A DNA stretch of 64,000 nt. It comes from Cysteiniphilum halobium (GTDB taxonomy: Bacteria; Pseudomonadota; Gammaproteobacteria; Francisellales; Francisellaceae). Location of the stretch: assembly GCF_003574425.1 (NCBI RefSeq), contig NZ_QLIU01000023.1:1-64000 (forward strand), written 5' to 3'. Below the pieces are notes generated by a model. That model was given only the letters and a program-made list of their open reading frames with translations, was not told the DNA's origin and did not search any database. Every line of letters starts with the position of its first letter. The stretch's first letter is position 1. Positions 36,355 to 45,419 of this stretch are shown piece after piece. Made by a program: the position numbers and the translations under genes.

Positions 36355-36582
36355 ATTATTCTCCTTTTAATATCTGCTAAGGTCGCTTATATTATTCTGA
36401 CTACTTAACAATGAATAATATACAAAAGGTAAGACAACTTTTTGTTAAATCAAGACATCATGATGCGCTATGCCACTCGTAAATCATTTTGCGGTGTTTA
36501 ATGTCAAAGAACTTTTTGATACTTTTGGGTAATTGAATGACAGGGATCAGATTAATGCACGGATAAATGATATAGCAAAGAT

Positions 36583-37098
36583 CTAGCTATCAGCATTCTC
36601 CTGCATAAGTTTTTTATATTTCTTTTCAATCATCTTGCGTTTAAGTGAAGATAAATGATCAAAATAAGTAATTCCATCTAGGTGATCAATCTCATGCTGA
36701 ATGCAACGACCATGATAACCATCACACTCCATTTCATATTCCTCGCCAAATTCATTTAAGGCACGCATCTTAACCCATTCAGCACGTTTAACCTTAGCTG
36801 AGACACCAGGAAATGACAAACAGCCCTCTTCATCATCAATCTCGCCTTTCTGCTCGATAATTTCAGGGTTAATGGCAACCGTTTTCTGATCTTTGTTTTC
36901 AGAGCCATCCATAATAAATAAACGCATATTGAGCCCTACTTGCGTAGCAGCCAAACCACCGCCATGCTCGCCATACATTGTTTCAAACATATCAGCAATC
37001 GTTTGCCTAAGCGCATCATCAATCGCGTCAATTGGCAAAGGATCAGCTTTTTGCTTTAAAAAAGGATGTGGGTACTTCAATACAGTTAATCTTGCCAT
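36583..37098 (-). CDS. def: Peptide deformylase
   Basis: Removes the formyl group from nascent proteins. All three motifs: GGGLAATQVG (about 46-55), EEGCLSFPGV (metal Cys, about 91-100) and QHEIDHLDG (HExxH, about 134-142). 171 residues. Last gene after ung with an 80-nt gap; the usual partner fmt is not adjacent. Confidence 0.96.
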   Translation of the reverse strand: MARLTVLKYPHPFLKQKADPLPIDAIDDALRQTIADMFETMYGEHGGGLAATQVGLNMRLFIMDGSENKDQKTVAINPEIIEQKGEIDDEEGCLSFPGVSAKVKRAEWVKMRALNEFGEEYEMECDGYHGRCIQHEIDHLDGITYFDHLSSLKRKMIEKKYKKLMQENADS

Positions 37099-37178
37099 TT
37101 TGATAAAATTTCATTTCCGATGGTTATGGTATGCATATTAGTTTAACACAAATTATTTTTGATCTTAACCACTTAACA

Positions 37179-37844
37179 TCACACTTTCCAATCAATTGGC
37201 GTTAGGTTATGCTGCAATAGATAGTTATTCGTTTGTGAAAAATGTTTTGAGCCAAAAAAGCCACGATGTGCCGATAGGGGTGATGGATGCGGGGCTTTCA
37301 AAATTAAATGCTTGTTGTGGTCAATTAACTGTGATTTTTTTTGCGCAGGCGTACCCCACAACAGAAAAACAACATGTCTTTTATATTGATTAATTTGACT
37401 AATCACATGATCAGTAAAACACTCCCATCCTTTATTGGCATGTGAGTGCGCTTGATGTGCTTGAACAGTCAAGACTGTATTTAATAAAAACACGCCTTGT
37501 CTTGCCCAAGTGCTTAAGTTACCCGATTGTGGAATCTTAATATTAAGATCACTATGTAATTCTTTATAGATATTAATAAGCGATGGTGGTGGTTTAATAC
37601 CTTCTTGTACTGAAAAGGCTAAACCATGTGCTTGATTGATATTATGGTAAGGGTCTTGTCCCAAGATAACGACTTTCAGCGATTCAAACGGACATAACTT
37701 AAATGCATTAAAAATATCCTCTTTTTGTGGAAAAATTTGTTTTCCATGTCGGTATTCATCTTTAACAAATGCTAAAGTTTCTTTAAACTTAGCACTTGCT
37801 TTATAATCACCCAAAACATCTGACCATGAAAGATTTACCTGCAT
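37179..37844 (-). CDS. ung: Uracil-DNA glycosylase
   Basis: 221 residues. GQDPYH water-activating motif (about 62-67), APHPSPLSAHRGFFG (about 186-200) leucine loop, and FLLWG. Base-excision repair of uracil. 5 nt after the Sel1-like gene in the same direction. Confidence 0.96.
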   Translation of the reverse strand: MQVNLSWSDVLGDYKASAKFKETLAFVKDEYRHGKQIFPQKEDIFNAFKLCPFESLKVVILGQDPYHNINQAHGLAFSVQEGIKPPPSLINIYKELHSDLNIKIPQSGNLSTWARQGVFLLNTVLTVQAHQAHSHANKGWECFTDHVISQINQYKRHVVFLLWGTPAQKKSQLIDHNKHLILKAPHPSPLSAHRGFFGSKHFSQTNNYLLQHNLTPIDWKV

Positions 37845-37849
37845 TTTTA

Positions 37850-38350
37850 TTACGCCTTTATGACATTGAGCTCACTAGCCATACGAAACCACTCTGCTGC
37901 CATCGCATAATCACCACTATTATAAGCATGTAAGCCTCGTAGCATAGGTGATTTATTATAGGCATTACGCTGAACACCTACATAATACCAAAGACTAGCC
38001 GTTTTCATATCTTTAGTAACACCACAACCAAACTCATACATATAACCTATCACTAAGGTTGCATTGATATCAGCACTACGCGCAAAGGGTAAAAGCTGTT
38101 TATAAGCAAGAGAGCAATTGCCTTTTTCAAAATTATGATAACCTAACTTATAGTTCTGCGACTGATTACTTACCAATTGAATGGAAGAAAGCAAGGCACT
38201 TGCATCTGCTTGAACCTGACGCTGTGAAGTATTTAAAGTTAATTTACTCTCATAACTACTATGCAATGTATCCACCATAATGCCAGCAAAAATAAATAGC
38301 AAAATGACCAGAATAACCCATTGCATAGGTTTAGATTTTTTTAATTTCAA
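37850..38350 (-). CDS. Membrane-anchored Sel1-like repeat protein
   Basis: 166 residues. N-terminal TM (about 10-27). Residues about 70-160 are Sel1/TPR-like: YKLGYHNFEKGNCSLAYKQLLPFA, then NATLVIGYMYEFGCGVTKDMKTASLWYYVGVQ, then MLRGLHAYNSGDYAMAAEWFRMASE. A scaffold or adaptor protein in the inner membrane is likely; partner unknown. Between rlmB and ung in an operon. Confidence 0.7.
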   Translation of the reverse strand: MKLKKSKPMQWVILVILLFIFAGIMVDTLHSSYESKLTLNTSQRQVQADASALLSSIQLVSNQSQNYKLGYHNFEKGNCSLAYKQLLPFARSADINATLVIGYMYEFGCGVTKDMKTASLWYYVGVQRNAYNKSPMLRGLHAYNSGDYAMAAEWFRMASELNVIKA

Positions 38351-38359
38351 AACAATCTC

Positions 38360-39136
38360 CTAGTTTGTATTCTTTGTCAGCAGCTTACATCGCTGACGTA
38401 CCACTTCATACATAGCAATACCTGCAGCAACTGAGACGTTAAGACTAGAAACCTGGCCATGCATTGGCAGTTTCGCTAGATAGTCGCACATTTTGCGTGT
38501 ACCAAACCGAAGACCTGAGCCTTCAGCTCCCATAACCAAGGCAATCGCACCAGTAAAATCATTGTCATAAATTAGACTCTCTGCTTCACCAGCTAACCCA
38601 GTAACCCACACGCCTTCATCTTTTAAAATACCAATGGCACGTGAGAGATTGGTTACCGCAACAAGCCTCATACTACTAGCAGCGCCACTGGCAACCTTCT
38701 CAACCGTTGCATTAATTGTCGCACTGTTATCCTTTGGAAAAACGATAAAATCAACGCCTGCAGCTTCAGCACTTCTAATACATGCCCCCAAATTGTGTGG
38801 ATCCTGTACCCCATCAAGAATTAAAACAAAAGGTGTTCTTGAACTGGCACGGATAAGCTCTATTAAATCACTTTCCTCGTATAATTTAATGTCACTTTGA
38901 CAAACTGCCAATACATTTTGATGTACAACTTCTTCAAGTGCATGTGATTGTAAAAGTGCTTGGAACTTCTCCTTATTCACAAGCTCAAACTCTACGTCTT
39001 TTTTTGCCATTAGCGATTTTAACTCACCTAATCTTGGAGATGTTTCTTTGCCCTTAAGACAATATATAACTTTAATGCCATCAGCGTGTAATTTAAGGCG
39101 TGCTTTGATGGCATGCATTCCATAGAGTAATGACAT
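38360..39136 (-). CDS. rlmB: 23S rRNA (guanosine-2251-2'-O)-methyltransferase
   Basis: SPOUT methyltransferase of 258 residues. N-terminal L30e-like domain (1-75), then motif 1 NLGACIRSAEAAGVDFIV, motif 2 VMGAEGSGLR and motif 3 LPMHGQVSSLNVSVAAGI. 5 nt after the unknown gene at 39142. Confidence 0.94.
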   Translation of the reverse strand: MSLLYGMHAIKARLKLHADGIKVIYCLKGKETSPRLGELKSLMAKKDVEFELVNKEKFQALLQSHALEEVVHQNVLAVCQSDIKLYEESDLIELIRASSRTPFVLILDGVQDPHNLGACIRSAEAAGVDFIVFPKDNSATINATVEKVASGAASSMRLVAVTNLSRAIGILKDEGVWVTGLAGEAESLIYDNDFTGAIALVMGAEGSGLRFGTRKMCDYLAKLPMHGQVSSLNVSVAAGIAMYEVVRQRCKLLTKNTN

Positions 39137-39141
39137 AGTAA

Positions 39142-39600
39142 TTAAAAATTCTCTTTTCTTTGACTTTTTGGCGCACGTAAATATAAGTGACCAATAGGAA
39201 TCCCTTCAATATGTAACCCATGCGTAATCCGATCAACGATTTCCTGGCATTTTTCTTTACACTCTTCACCACGGAACCCTTTCGTCACCAACCAGTCAGC
39301 AATTTCATTTAAGAATATTTTCAGCTCAGCTAATAATTTTTTATTGCGTTCGTTCGGACTATATCGAAAGCGATTAAAATCAAGTGGTTGACTCCACTGG
39401 CGATATAAGTTACTAAGCTCAAAGACTACATCTGTCACAACCTGCTCAATTGCAAGTTCAAGCTTTCCTTCCGGCATAATATGCATCTCACGCATCGACT
39501 GAATCTGCTCACGCCGGACATCAGCAATTGTTCTAACAGGCTCATTTTGCAGCTCACTTAAACGCTTCCTGTTCGATAAAGTGACTTTATTTTTGGACAT
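39142..39600 (-). CDS. Conserved-looking hypothetical protein
   Basis: 152 residues, highly charged, mostly helical, no TM or signal peptide and no motif I recognise. N-terminal KVTLSNRKRLSELQNEP and C-terminal RAPKSQRKENF are basic, which could allow RNA binding. It is the first gene of the rlmB operon and is preceded by the shared promoter module, so probably a housekeeping function. Confidence 0.6.
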   Translation of the reverse strand: MSKNKVTLSNRKRLSELQNEPVRTIADVRREQIQSMREMHIMPEGKLELAIEQVVTDVVFELSNLYRQWSQPLDFNRFRYSPNERNKKLLAELKIFLNEIADWLVTKGFRGEECKEKCQEIVDRITHGLHIEGIPIGHLYLRAPKSQRKENF

Positions 39601-39632
39601 AATTACTTAGCTTATCAAGATGTATGTCAGGC

Positions 39633-39669
39633 ATTATATACCCACTGCAAACCGTTTTACAGTATTTCT
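39633..39669 (-). promoter_or_regulatory. Shared 37-bp promoter module, copy C (rlmB operon)
   Basis: Minus-strand AGAAATACTGTAAAA, CGGTTTGCAGTGGG, TATATAAT with -10 TATAAT (39633-39638). Four differences from copy A, no gaps. About 33 nt upstream of the ATG at 39600. Confidence 0.65.
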
Positions 39670-39760
39670 TCCATTGAATTTATCGTACTTTAAAAAGCAT
39701 TTAGCGCTTAAGTAATATTTACATAAATCAGCAAAATTTATAATGAATTTTATCCAAAGA

Positions 39761-39790
39761 TTGATACGATATTGACGTCTAGGGTATAAA
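39761..39790 (+). promoter_or_regulatory. Putative sigma70 promoter of APC permease
   Basis: TTGATA (39761-39766), 18-nt spacer, TATAAA (39785-39790), only 18 nt before the GTG start. A second TTGACG at 39772 is too close to be the -35 of the same -10. Confidence 0.45.
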
Positions 39791-39808
39791 ATTTAGGAAG
39801 GTTACTCA

Positions 39809-41266
39809 GTGCAAGCACATAAAATAGGATTATTTTCAGCCATCGCTATTCCAGTGACATCTATGGTCGGCTCTGGTTGGCTTTTTAGTGCGCAATTAAA
39901 CGCACAACTAGCAGGAAACTACGCTTTTATTGCATGGATTGGCGCTGCTTTTATCGCCATTATTGTCGGATTATGTTTTGCTAAATTATGTGCACTTTTC
40001 CCAGAGCGCGGTTTAAATGCAAAATGTGTATCTTTAAGTCATGGCAAAGACTTTGGTATGGTCTTTGCTTTTGCTATTTGGTTTGGACTCTTGGCAATGA
40101 TTCCAACTGAGGCACAAGCAACGGTGCAATATTTAAGTCCATTTATCAAGTTTACAACTTTATATCATGGTGAAAGTCTGACTTGGTCAGGCAAACTATT
40201 TGCCATCATTATCTTGGCAGTATACTTTATTGTGAATTACTTTGGTATTAAGTTATTAGCCTATGTAAACAATGTCTCTACTGTTTTCAAAATCAGCATT
40301 CCGGCATTGACCATTATTGTTTTACTTGCAGCATATTTTGATACCACCAACCTTAATCTCGCTATTAATCACTACACAGCAAGCTCAATTCAAACCGCGC
40401 TTATTGGTGCTGGTCTTGTCTATGCATTTAACGGCTTTCAAGTTGTTGCATCTTTTGCCAGCGAAATTAAAAACCCAACACGCAACATCCCCTTAGCAAT
40501 TATTATTTCTGTGGTTATCACTCTTACTTTATACATGCTACTGCAATTTACCTTTATGACAGCAATGCCGTATGATGTCGCTGCTAAAGGTTGGGCTGCC
40601 CTTAATTTCTCAAGCCCTTTGGTTAACTTAACCATGCTACTTGGTTTGAATTTCTTAACCATTTTATTAATTGCTGACTCGATTGTGAGCCCATCAATTA
40701 CCGGGTTAACTTATATGGGTTCTTGTTCAAGAATGCTTTATGCCATGGCAGAAAAAGGACAAATGCCACGCTGGATCGCTAAACTATGCCCTGTACACCA
40801 CTTATCTAAGCGCTCATTATTTTTAAACTTCATTATTGGCATTGTTATTTTGTTAAATTCAGCAAGCTGGGCATCATTAATGGTGATCACCACCGCTTTT
40901 AATGTCTTAGGCTATATGGGGGCTCCGCTTTCTCTAGCGGTTTTGGGTAGCCATAAACTATCTGCAAGACTGATGACTTTGTTTGTCTTTATTGTATTGG
41001 CGTTACTATTAGCAACATTACCTGAAAAAGACTTTTTACTGAGTAACCTTGCTGTCACTGTGATGATGATCGTTTATGCTGTACTGCAAATAAAACAAAA
41101 TAGTTTTAACTGGTTTGCCTTAAGCTTTGTCGTCTTCTTGTGGATTCTCATGCTAGTGGCAAACTCAGCCATTGCCACCATAGTTCTTGCAATTGTGTTC
41201 TTTTTAATTGTAACGAGCAAACCCTTCTTAAATAAATTAGCGTATGTTGAACATAGTAAGCGTTGA
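39809..41266 (+). CDS. APC-family amino-acid permease
   Basis: 485 residues, about 12-14 TM segments. The first helix has the substrate-binding SMVGSGWLFSAQL (G-S-G unwound helix, about 19-31) and helix 6 has YAFNGFQVVASFASEIKNPTRNIPLAI, the APC consensus. GTG start at 39809, with AGGAAGG 7 nt upstream. Related to aspartate/amine transporters of the YveA/YfnA kind; substrate not assignable. Single gene. Confidence 0.88.
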   Translation: MQAHKIGLFSAIAIPVTSMVGSGWLFSAQLNAQLAGNYAFIAWIGAAFIAIIVGLCFAKLCALFPERGLNAKCVSLSHGKDFGMVFAFAIWFGLLAMIPTEAQATVQYLSPFIKFTTLYHGESLTWSGKLFAIIILAVYFIVNYFGIKLLAYVNNVSTVFKISIPALTIIVLLAAYFDTTNLNLAINHYTASSIQTALIGAGLVYAFNGFQVVASFASEIKNPTRNIPLAIIISVVITLTLYMLLQFTFMTAMPYDVAAKGWAALNFSSPLVNLTMLLGLNFLTILLIADSIVSPSITGLTYMGSCSRMLYAMAEKGQMPRWIAKLCPVHHLSKRSLFLNFIIGIVILLNSASWASLMVITTAFNVLGYMGAPLSLAVLGSHKLSARLMTLFVFIVLALLLATLPEKDFLLSNLAVTVMMIVYAVLQIKQNSFNWFALSFVVFLWILMLVANSAIATIVLAIVFFLIVTSKPFLNKLAYVEHSKR

Positions 41267-41274
41267 ACTCAAAT

Positions 41275-41310
41275 CTCAAAAAAATGTTGTTAGGCATTTT
41301 TACATGAAAC
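41275..41310. terminator. Weak bidirectional AT-rich hairpin between convergent genes
   Basis: AAAAATG and CATTTTT flank TTGTTAGG between the APC permease stop and the chitinase stop. The stem is A/T only, so termination is doubtful. Confidence 0.25.
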
Positions 41311-41322
41311 TCAGTTTATAAA

Positions 41323-42591
41323 TTAAGGTAATGTTTTAATCGCACAAGATTGAGTAGTAACATTAACCATCACATTGGTATTCTGGGTTAGATTAAATGT
41401 TTTTGGGCATGTAAAACTAGGTCCACCTGAATAAGAATCAACCCGCACGATAAGCTCCTTTTTACCTTCAATACTTGCTGCTGACACAGGAGTTGTAGCA
41501 CTGTAAACATGATTCTGATTAGGTGCTGTGTAATCACTTGTAAATGCATTGCCACCAATACTAACAATATGAAATGTAACACCAATATTAGGATCAAGAT
41601 TACTAACTTGTAATGTGTAGTTAGGCACGGTAGGTTCTGGGCTTGGTGCATGATCACATTGATTATTTAAGACGCAATTTTTTAAACCATAAGCATAACT
41701 ACCAGGAATATGATTAGGATCTGAGAAATCCGATGGCGCATAGTCAACATTCAGTGACCATCCCATTACTCCCCCATATTGAGGATCCATATTAATTTTT
41801 TTAAGCTGATTAAGCATTTTTGCGGTTACTTCAGGTGTAGTAAGTGTTTCTTTACCCGAATGAAAAAGCGAAATATTACTAGCAGCAACAGCGGCTGTTG
41901 GTTCACCAATGACTAACTTTGTCGTTGACGGTACCTGTTGTTTTATATCATAAAATGAATTTGAAATAAAATTAATATTATTTTCAGGTATCGTATTGTA
42001 TTCTTGTAAAAACAAATAGGTAAAGTCGCCAGTGGCTACCGCTGCCTGATAGTCTTCATTAGAACCGGTTGTTACCAATGCATTGTTATTAATTTGTGGT
42101 GCAGCTGTTAACATAATATTTTGATCTATTCGTTTAATATCTTCCACTAAATCTCTTAGCATAATAGGGTCAGTTTTGATTTCTAAGTCAAAATCAATTC
42201 CATCAAAGCCGTTTACTTTTACGAAATCCACCATGTTTTGCGCAAGTGTTTCTATTTGAGTTGAATCCAATATACCAGGGTTAAATGTATTACTTGCTCC
42301 GCCAAATGAGATAATTGTTTGCATGCCTGCAGCTTTGGCTTGAGCTAGTTTTTCTTTCATAGTAGTTCCCGCTGCTTGGTCATAACTACTCACCACCGTG
42401 CCATTAACTTTAGCAAAACCAAAAATGACCATATTATAGCCATCGCTAGCAGCCTCTTTCATATTGACTTGTAGGGCTGAACCTGTTGCAGTGACATCTA
42501 GATATCCTGCAATAACTTTATTATTAGCAGTCAAAGCAAAAGCATGTGTTGCAAGTAAAGAGCCCAAAAATAGTGATAATGTTTTTTTCAT
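41323..42591 (-). CDS. Secreted glycoside hydrolase family 18 chitinase
   Basis: 422 residues. Signal peptide 1-19. SFGG strand (95-98) and the catalytic DxxDxDxE motif DGIDFDLE (130-137; Glu137 acid). ATAPQINNNA and MGWSLNVDYA (the last strand, W in MGW) are typical GH18. Residues about 320-422 form a separate C-terminal domain with two Cys that may bind carbohydrate. Degrades chitin or related GlcNAc polymers outside the cell. GAGGAAA precedes the ATG. Confidence 0.88.
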   Translation of the reverse strand: MKKTLSLFLGSLLATHAFALTANNKVIAGYLDVTATGSALQVNMKEAASDGYNMVIFGFAKVNGTVVSSYDQAAGTTMKEKLAQAKAAGMQTIISFGGASNTFNPGILDSTQIETLAQNMVDFVKVNGFDGIDFDLEIKTDPIMLRDLVEDIKRIDQNIMLTAAPQINNNALVTTGSNEDYQAAVATGDFTYLFLQEYNTIPENNINFISNSFYDIKQQVPSTTKLVIGEPTAAVAASNISLFHSGKETLTTPEVTAKMLNQLKKINMDPQYGGVMGWSLNVDYAPSDFSDPNHIPGSYAYGLKNCVLNNQCDHAPSPEPTVPNYTLQVSNLDPNIGVTFHIVSIGGNAFTSDYTAPNQNHVYSATTPVSAASIEGKKELIVRVDSYSGGPSFTCPKTFNLTQNTNVMVNVTTQSCAIKTLP

Positions 42592-42697
42592 CAGATTTCC
42601 TCATATTAATCTTTGTTGGTTAACGAGGAGGCATGATATAGAGAACAATTGAGATCGTTAAGTGTATAAAATACACACTAACACTTATGTAAACACT

Positions 42698-44398
42698 TTA
42701 TGATGGGTATAGACCATGTAATATTTGTTGCTTATTGTTATCATTTTTTGTCTTATATTGCTTTAAAGCTTGATATAACAAGTCATATTCTACGAACTCA
42801 CTATCTGCATATAATGCTCTATTTATTGCAGTAAGTACATGTTTAAGTGCTGTATCTTCAATAATCTGAGCAACATCCATTACACTGTAAAATCTTTGAT
42901 TGAATACCACACTTCCCCAGATAATAATGGCATTATTTATGGCAGTTAAATCCTTATTATCACAAGCTTTTTTAACATCTTTAAGCGCCTGATTAATATC
43001 TGGTTTTTCTAGCCGTTTGGATGATTGATATGACGCTTGTATTACTTTTTTAGATTTAAATCGACTAAGAATAATAAGCAATACAATCAATGTAACTAGC
43101 CATAAAATTGCAAAGATAATCGCTAATACTATCGATAATGGATTATGTACTACCTTAATGATCGTCTTTGTGGACTGTGCTGCAGGTGTTGCATTTATCA
43201 CATTTGTTTGTATAGGCGTTACGACCTTGCCAGGCAATACTTTAAAGGTTTTTGCCGGCAAAACTGCTGTTTGCATCGTTTGTGATTTAATGTTAAACCA
43301 ATGTACTTTAATCTGTGGAAACTCAACAATACCCTTTTGTGTTGGGATATAAGCTATCTTAAAGACTTTACTTGCTGCAGGCAGATTATTTTTAACATAA
43401 TCTTTACTTTGCACTTTATCCGGATAAGCATTAACATTTTTAGCATGTGGAAAACTTAGATTAGGCAAACTTGCCGCTTGAATACCTGTTGCAGTTAATA
43501 CAATCGTGCGGGTCACCGGCTCACCAACAGTCAGTTCATTTGAATTACTTGACCAGCTGTCTTTTAAACTGACTGAGTTGGCAGGCAACCAATCACTGAT
43601 ATCAACATTTTGTGGAATCGGTTTTATATGTAATGTTAATGCATTGGACTTAACCAATATTGGTTTGGCACTTTGCATTGCAAAAAATGAATTAGAATTA
43701 TTTTGTAAAACGGCCGCTTGAATAGTGCTTTGTGGAATATTAATTTCACCAGATTGATTTGCTGTAATTAAAAACTGCTGCTCAATCACATTATAGGTTT
43801 TACCATTTTGCTGTGCTTGATATTGGCTGTTTTTACCAAAAGGTTCAACTGTTGCATCAGCCAATTGCAATGGCTGCATACTTAAGTTAGATAAAGGCTC
43901 GGCATAGTAAAGTTTCAAAGTATATAATACAGGTGTATTAACATAAGCACTATCATTTGAAAGGGAGGCATCTAGAAAAATACTAGCTTTTTGTTTAGCA
44001 TTAGCCCCTTTTGGCACTTTGCTAACAGTAATCGTCAATGGTTTAGTTTGTTCATGACCAACAGTTAATGCTGGAATCGTGATATTCCCTGTTTTCTTAG
44101 GTAATAAAGTCACAATATATGAAATGTCCGATGTACTTTTGCCATTGATAACACTAGTTTGACTACTGGTACTGGTGCCATAGATATCAAAATCCTTCTT
44201 CAACGGTGTCAAATCAGGCTGTTCGTTCATATCATCAAGCTTAATCGTTAACGTCAAACTCTCACCATCGGCTAACTGTGTGCGATCAACCGACGCAGAA
44301 ACAGAAGCTTGCGATGACTGCACCATAAAAATAAGTACAGCTATCACCAGTATAAAAACACTTATTGCTTTTCTTAGTTGTTTAATAACCCTAATCAT
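42698..44398 (-). CDS. batD: BatD (oxygen-tolerance) protein
   Basis: Large periplasmic protein, 566 residues from the ATG at 44398, which has GGAG 6 nt upstream and overlaps the batC stop by 8 nt. N-terminal TM/signal (about 10-30), a beta-rich periplasmic domain starting VSASVDRTQLADGESLTLTI (DUF11/BatD pattern), and a C-terminal TM at about residues 425-450 followed by a cytosolic tail. Last gene of the Bat operon. Confidence 0.85.
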   Translation of the reverse strand: MIRVIKQLRKAISVFILVIAVLIFMVQSSQASVSASVDRTQLADGESLTLTIKLDDMNEQPDLTPLKKDFDIYGTSTSSQTSVINGKSTSDISYIVTLLPKKTGNITIPALTVGHEQTKPLTITVSKVPKGANAKQKASIFLDASLSNDSAYVNTPVLYTLKLYYAEPLSNLSMQPLQLADATVEPFGKNSQYQAQQNGKTYNVIEQQFLITANQSGEINIPQSTIQAAVLQNNSNSFFAMQSAKPILVKSNALTLHIKPIPQNVDISDWLPANSVSLKDSWSSNSNELTVGEPVTRTIVLTATGIQAASLPNLSFPHAKNVNAYPDKVQSKDYVKNNLPAASKVFKIAYIPTQKGIVEFPQIKVHWFNIKSQTMQTAVLPAKTFKVLPGKVVTPIQTNVINATPAAQSTKTIIKVVHNPLSIVLAIIFAILWLVTLIVLLIILSRFKSKKVIQASYQSSKRLEKPDINQALKDVKKACDNKDLTAINNAIIIWGSVVFNQRFYSVMDVAQIIEDTALKHVLTAINRALYADSEFVEYDLLYQALKQYKTKNDNNKQQILHGLYPS

Positions 44399-45419
44399 TG
44401 TTTGCTCCATTTTGCAAGATTTGACGCCGCTCATAATCTCTTAAAAATTTCTGTTTCAATAAACCACCAGGATCATCTGGAACCTGTGATAAAAGTGCTT
44501 CTACTCTTTTCTGACGCAATGCATCTTCACGCGCTTGAGCATTCGAGACTGCCATCTTTTGAGATGCATTTTTGTCTTCTTTTTGCCCTTTACTTTCTTT
44601 TGATTGTGCTTGTGAGGCCTGTTCTTCTTGATTTTTATTATTATTTTTATGCTCTTTACTTTGTGAGTTTTGAAGATTGTTAGCATCTTTAGCAGATGAT
44701 TTACGCTCTTGTTGCTCTTTCTTATTTTCTGATTGACTCATATTCTGTTGATTATTAGCAGGATTATTCTGATGCTGTTGATGTTCCTGATTTTGCTTAT
44801 TCTTATTATTATGCTGTTGACCTGATTGCCCCTGATTATCTTGGTCTTGCTTATTTGCTTTGCTTTGCTCACCACTCTGGCTAGACTTTTGATTCTGAGC
44901 ACTTTGTTGATTTTCCTTATTTTTCTGCGCTTTTTGTTCTTTTTGACTCTGCTTGTTATCTTTGTTGCTTTGATCTTGCTGGTTTTTATTTTTTTTATTC
45001 TGAGCGTTCTGTTGATATTGCTTTTGCTGATTTTCTTGTTTTAACAAATTCTCAATATATTCAAGATTTGCTTTAGCATCAGCAAAATTGCTCTTTTTGG
45101 CTAACGCAGCTTTATACGCAGCTATTGCCTTTTGATACTCATGTAATTGTGCTAAAGCGTTGCCTTGGTTATATAACCCCACTGCTGAGTTATCTTTTTT
45201 AAAAGCACCTAATGCAGCTTTATAATCTTTGGCACGATACAATGCTGCTCCTTGCCAACGATTATCAGTAAATAATGCTGCTGCTTCTTTGTTTTTGTGC
45301 TCATTAAATAAGTTTTCAGCCTGCTGATTTTTATTCAACCATAGATCTTGCCAAGTGTTTGCCCATAGCAGTGTTGGCAATAATAACACCACTAAACCAC
45401 TTATATGTTTTATCGACAT
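44391..45419 (-). CDS. batC: BatC-like TPR protein with Gln/Lys/Asn-rich tail
   Basis: 342 residues from the ATG at 45419 (GGAGAAAG upstream; batB overlap 10 nt). Signal/TM at about 6-21, TPR repeats about 25-135 (YNQGNALAQLHEYQKAIAAYKAALAKK), then about 150 residues almost only Q, N, K, S, E, followed by a basic end. Longer than most BatC proteins because of this low-complexity stretch. It may act as an exported adaptor in the Bat complex. Confidence 0.8.
   Translation of the reverse strand: MSIKHISGLVVLLLPTLLWANTWQDLWLNKNQQAENLFNEHKNKEAAALFTDNRWQGAALYRAKDYKAALGAFKKDNSAVGLYNQGNALAQLHEYQKAIAAYKAALAKKSNFADAKANLEYIENLLKQENQQKQYQQNAQNKKNKNQQDQSNKDNKQSQKEQKAQKNKENQQSAQNQKSSQSGEQSKANKQDQDNQGQSGQQHNNKNKQNQEHQQHQNNPANNQQNMSQSENKKEQQERKSSAKDANNLQNSQSKEHKNNNKNQEEQASQAQSKESKGQKEDKNASQKMAVSNAQAREDALRQKRVEALLSQVPDDPGGLLKQKFLRDYERRQILQNGANND

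Noticed and set aside
42662-42676. Palindrome GTGTATAAAATACAC after batD as a terminator
   Set aside because: No U-run follows on the minus strand; AT-rich palindromes of this size are common here.
44826-45044. Leu/Ile/Phe-rich plus-strand frame that looks like a membrane protein
   Set aside because: It is the antisense of the Gln/Lys/Asn-rich part of batC; CAA/AAA codons read as TTG/TTT on the other strand.
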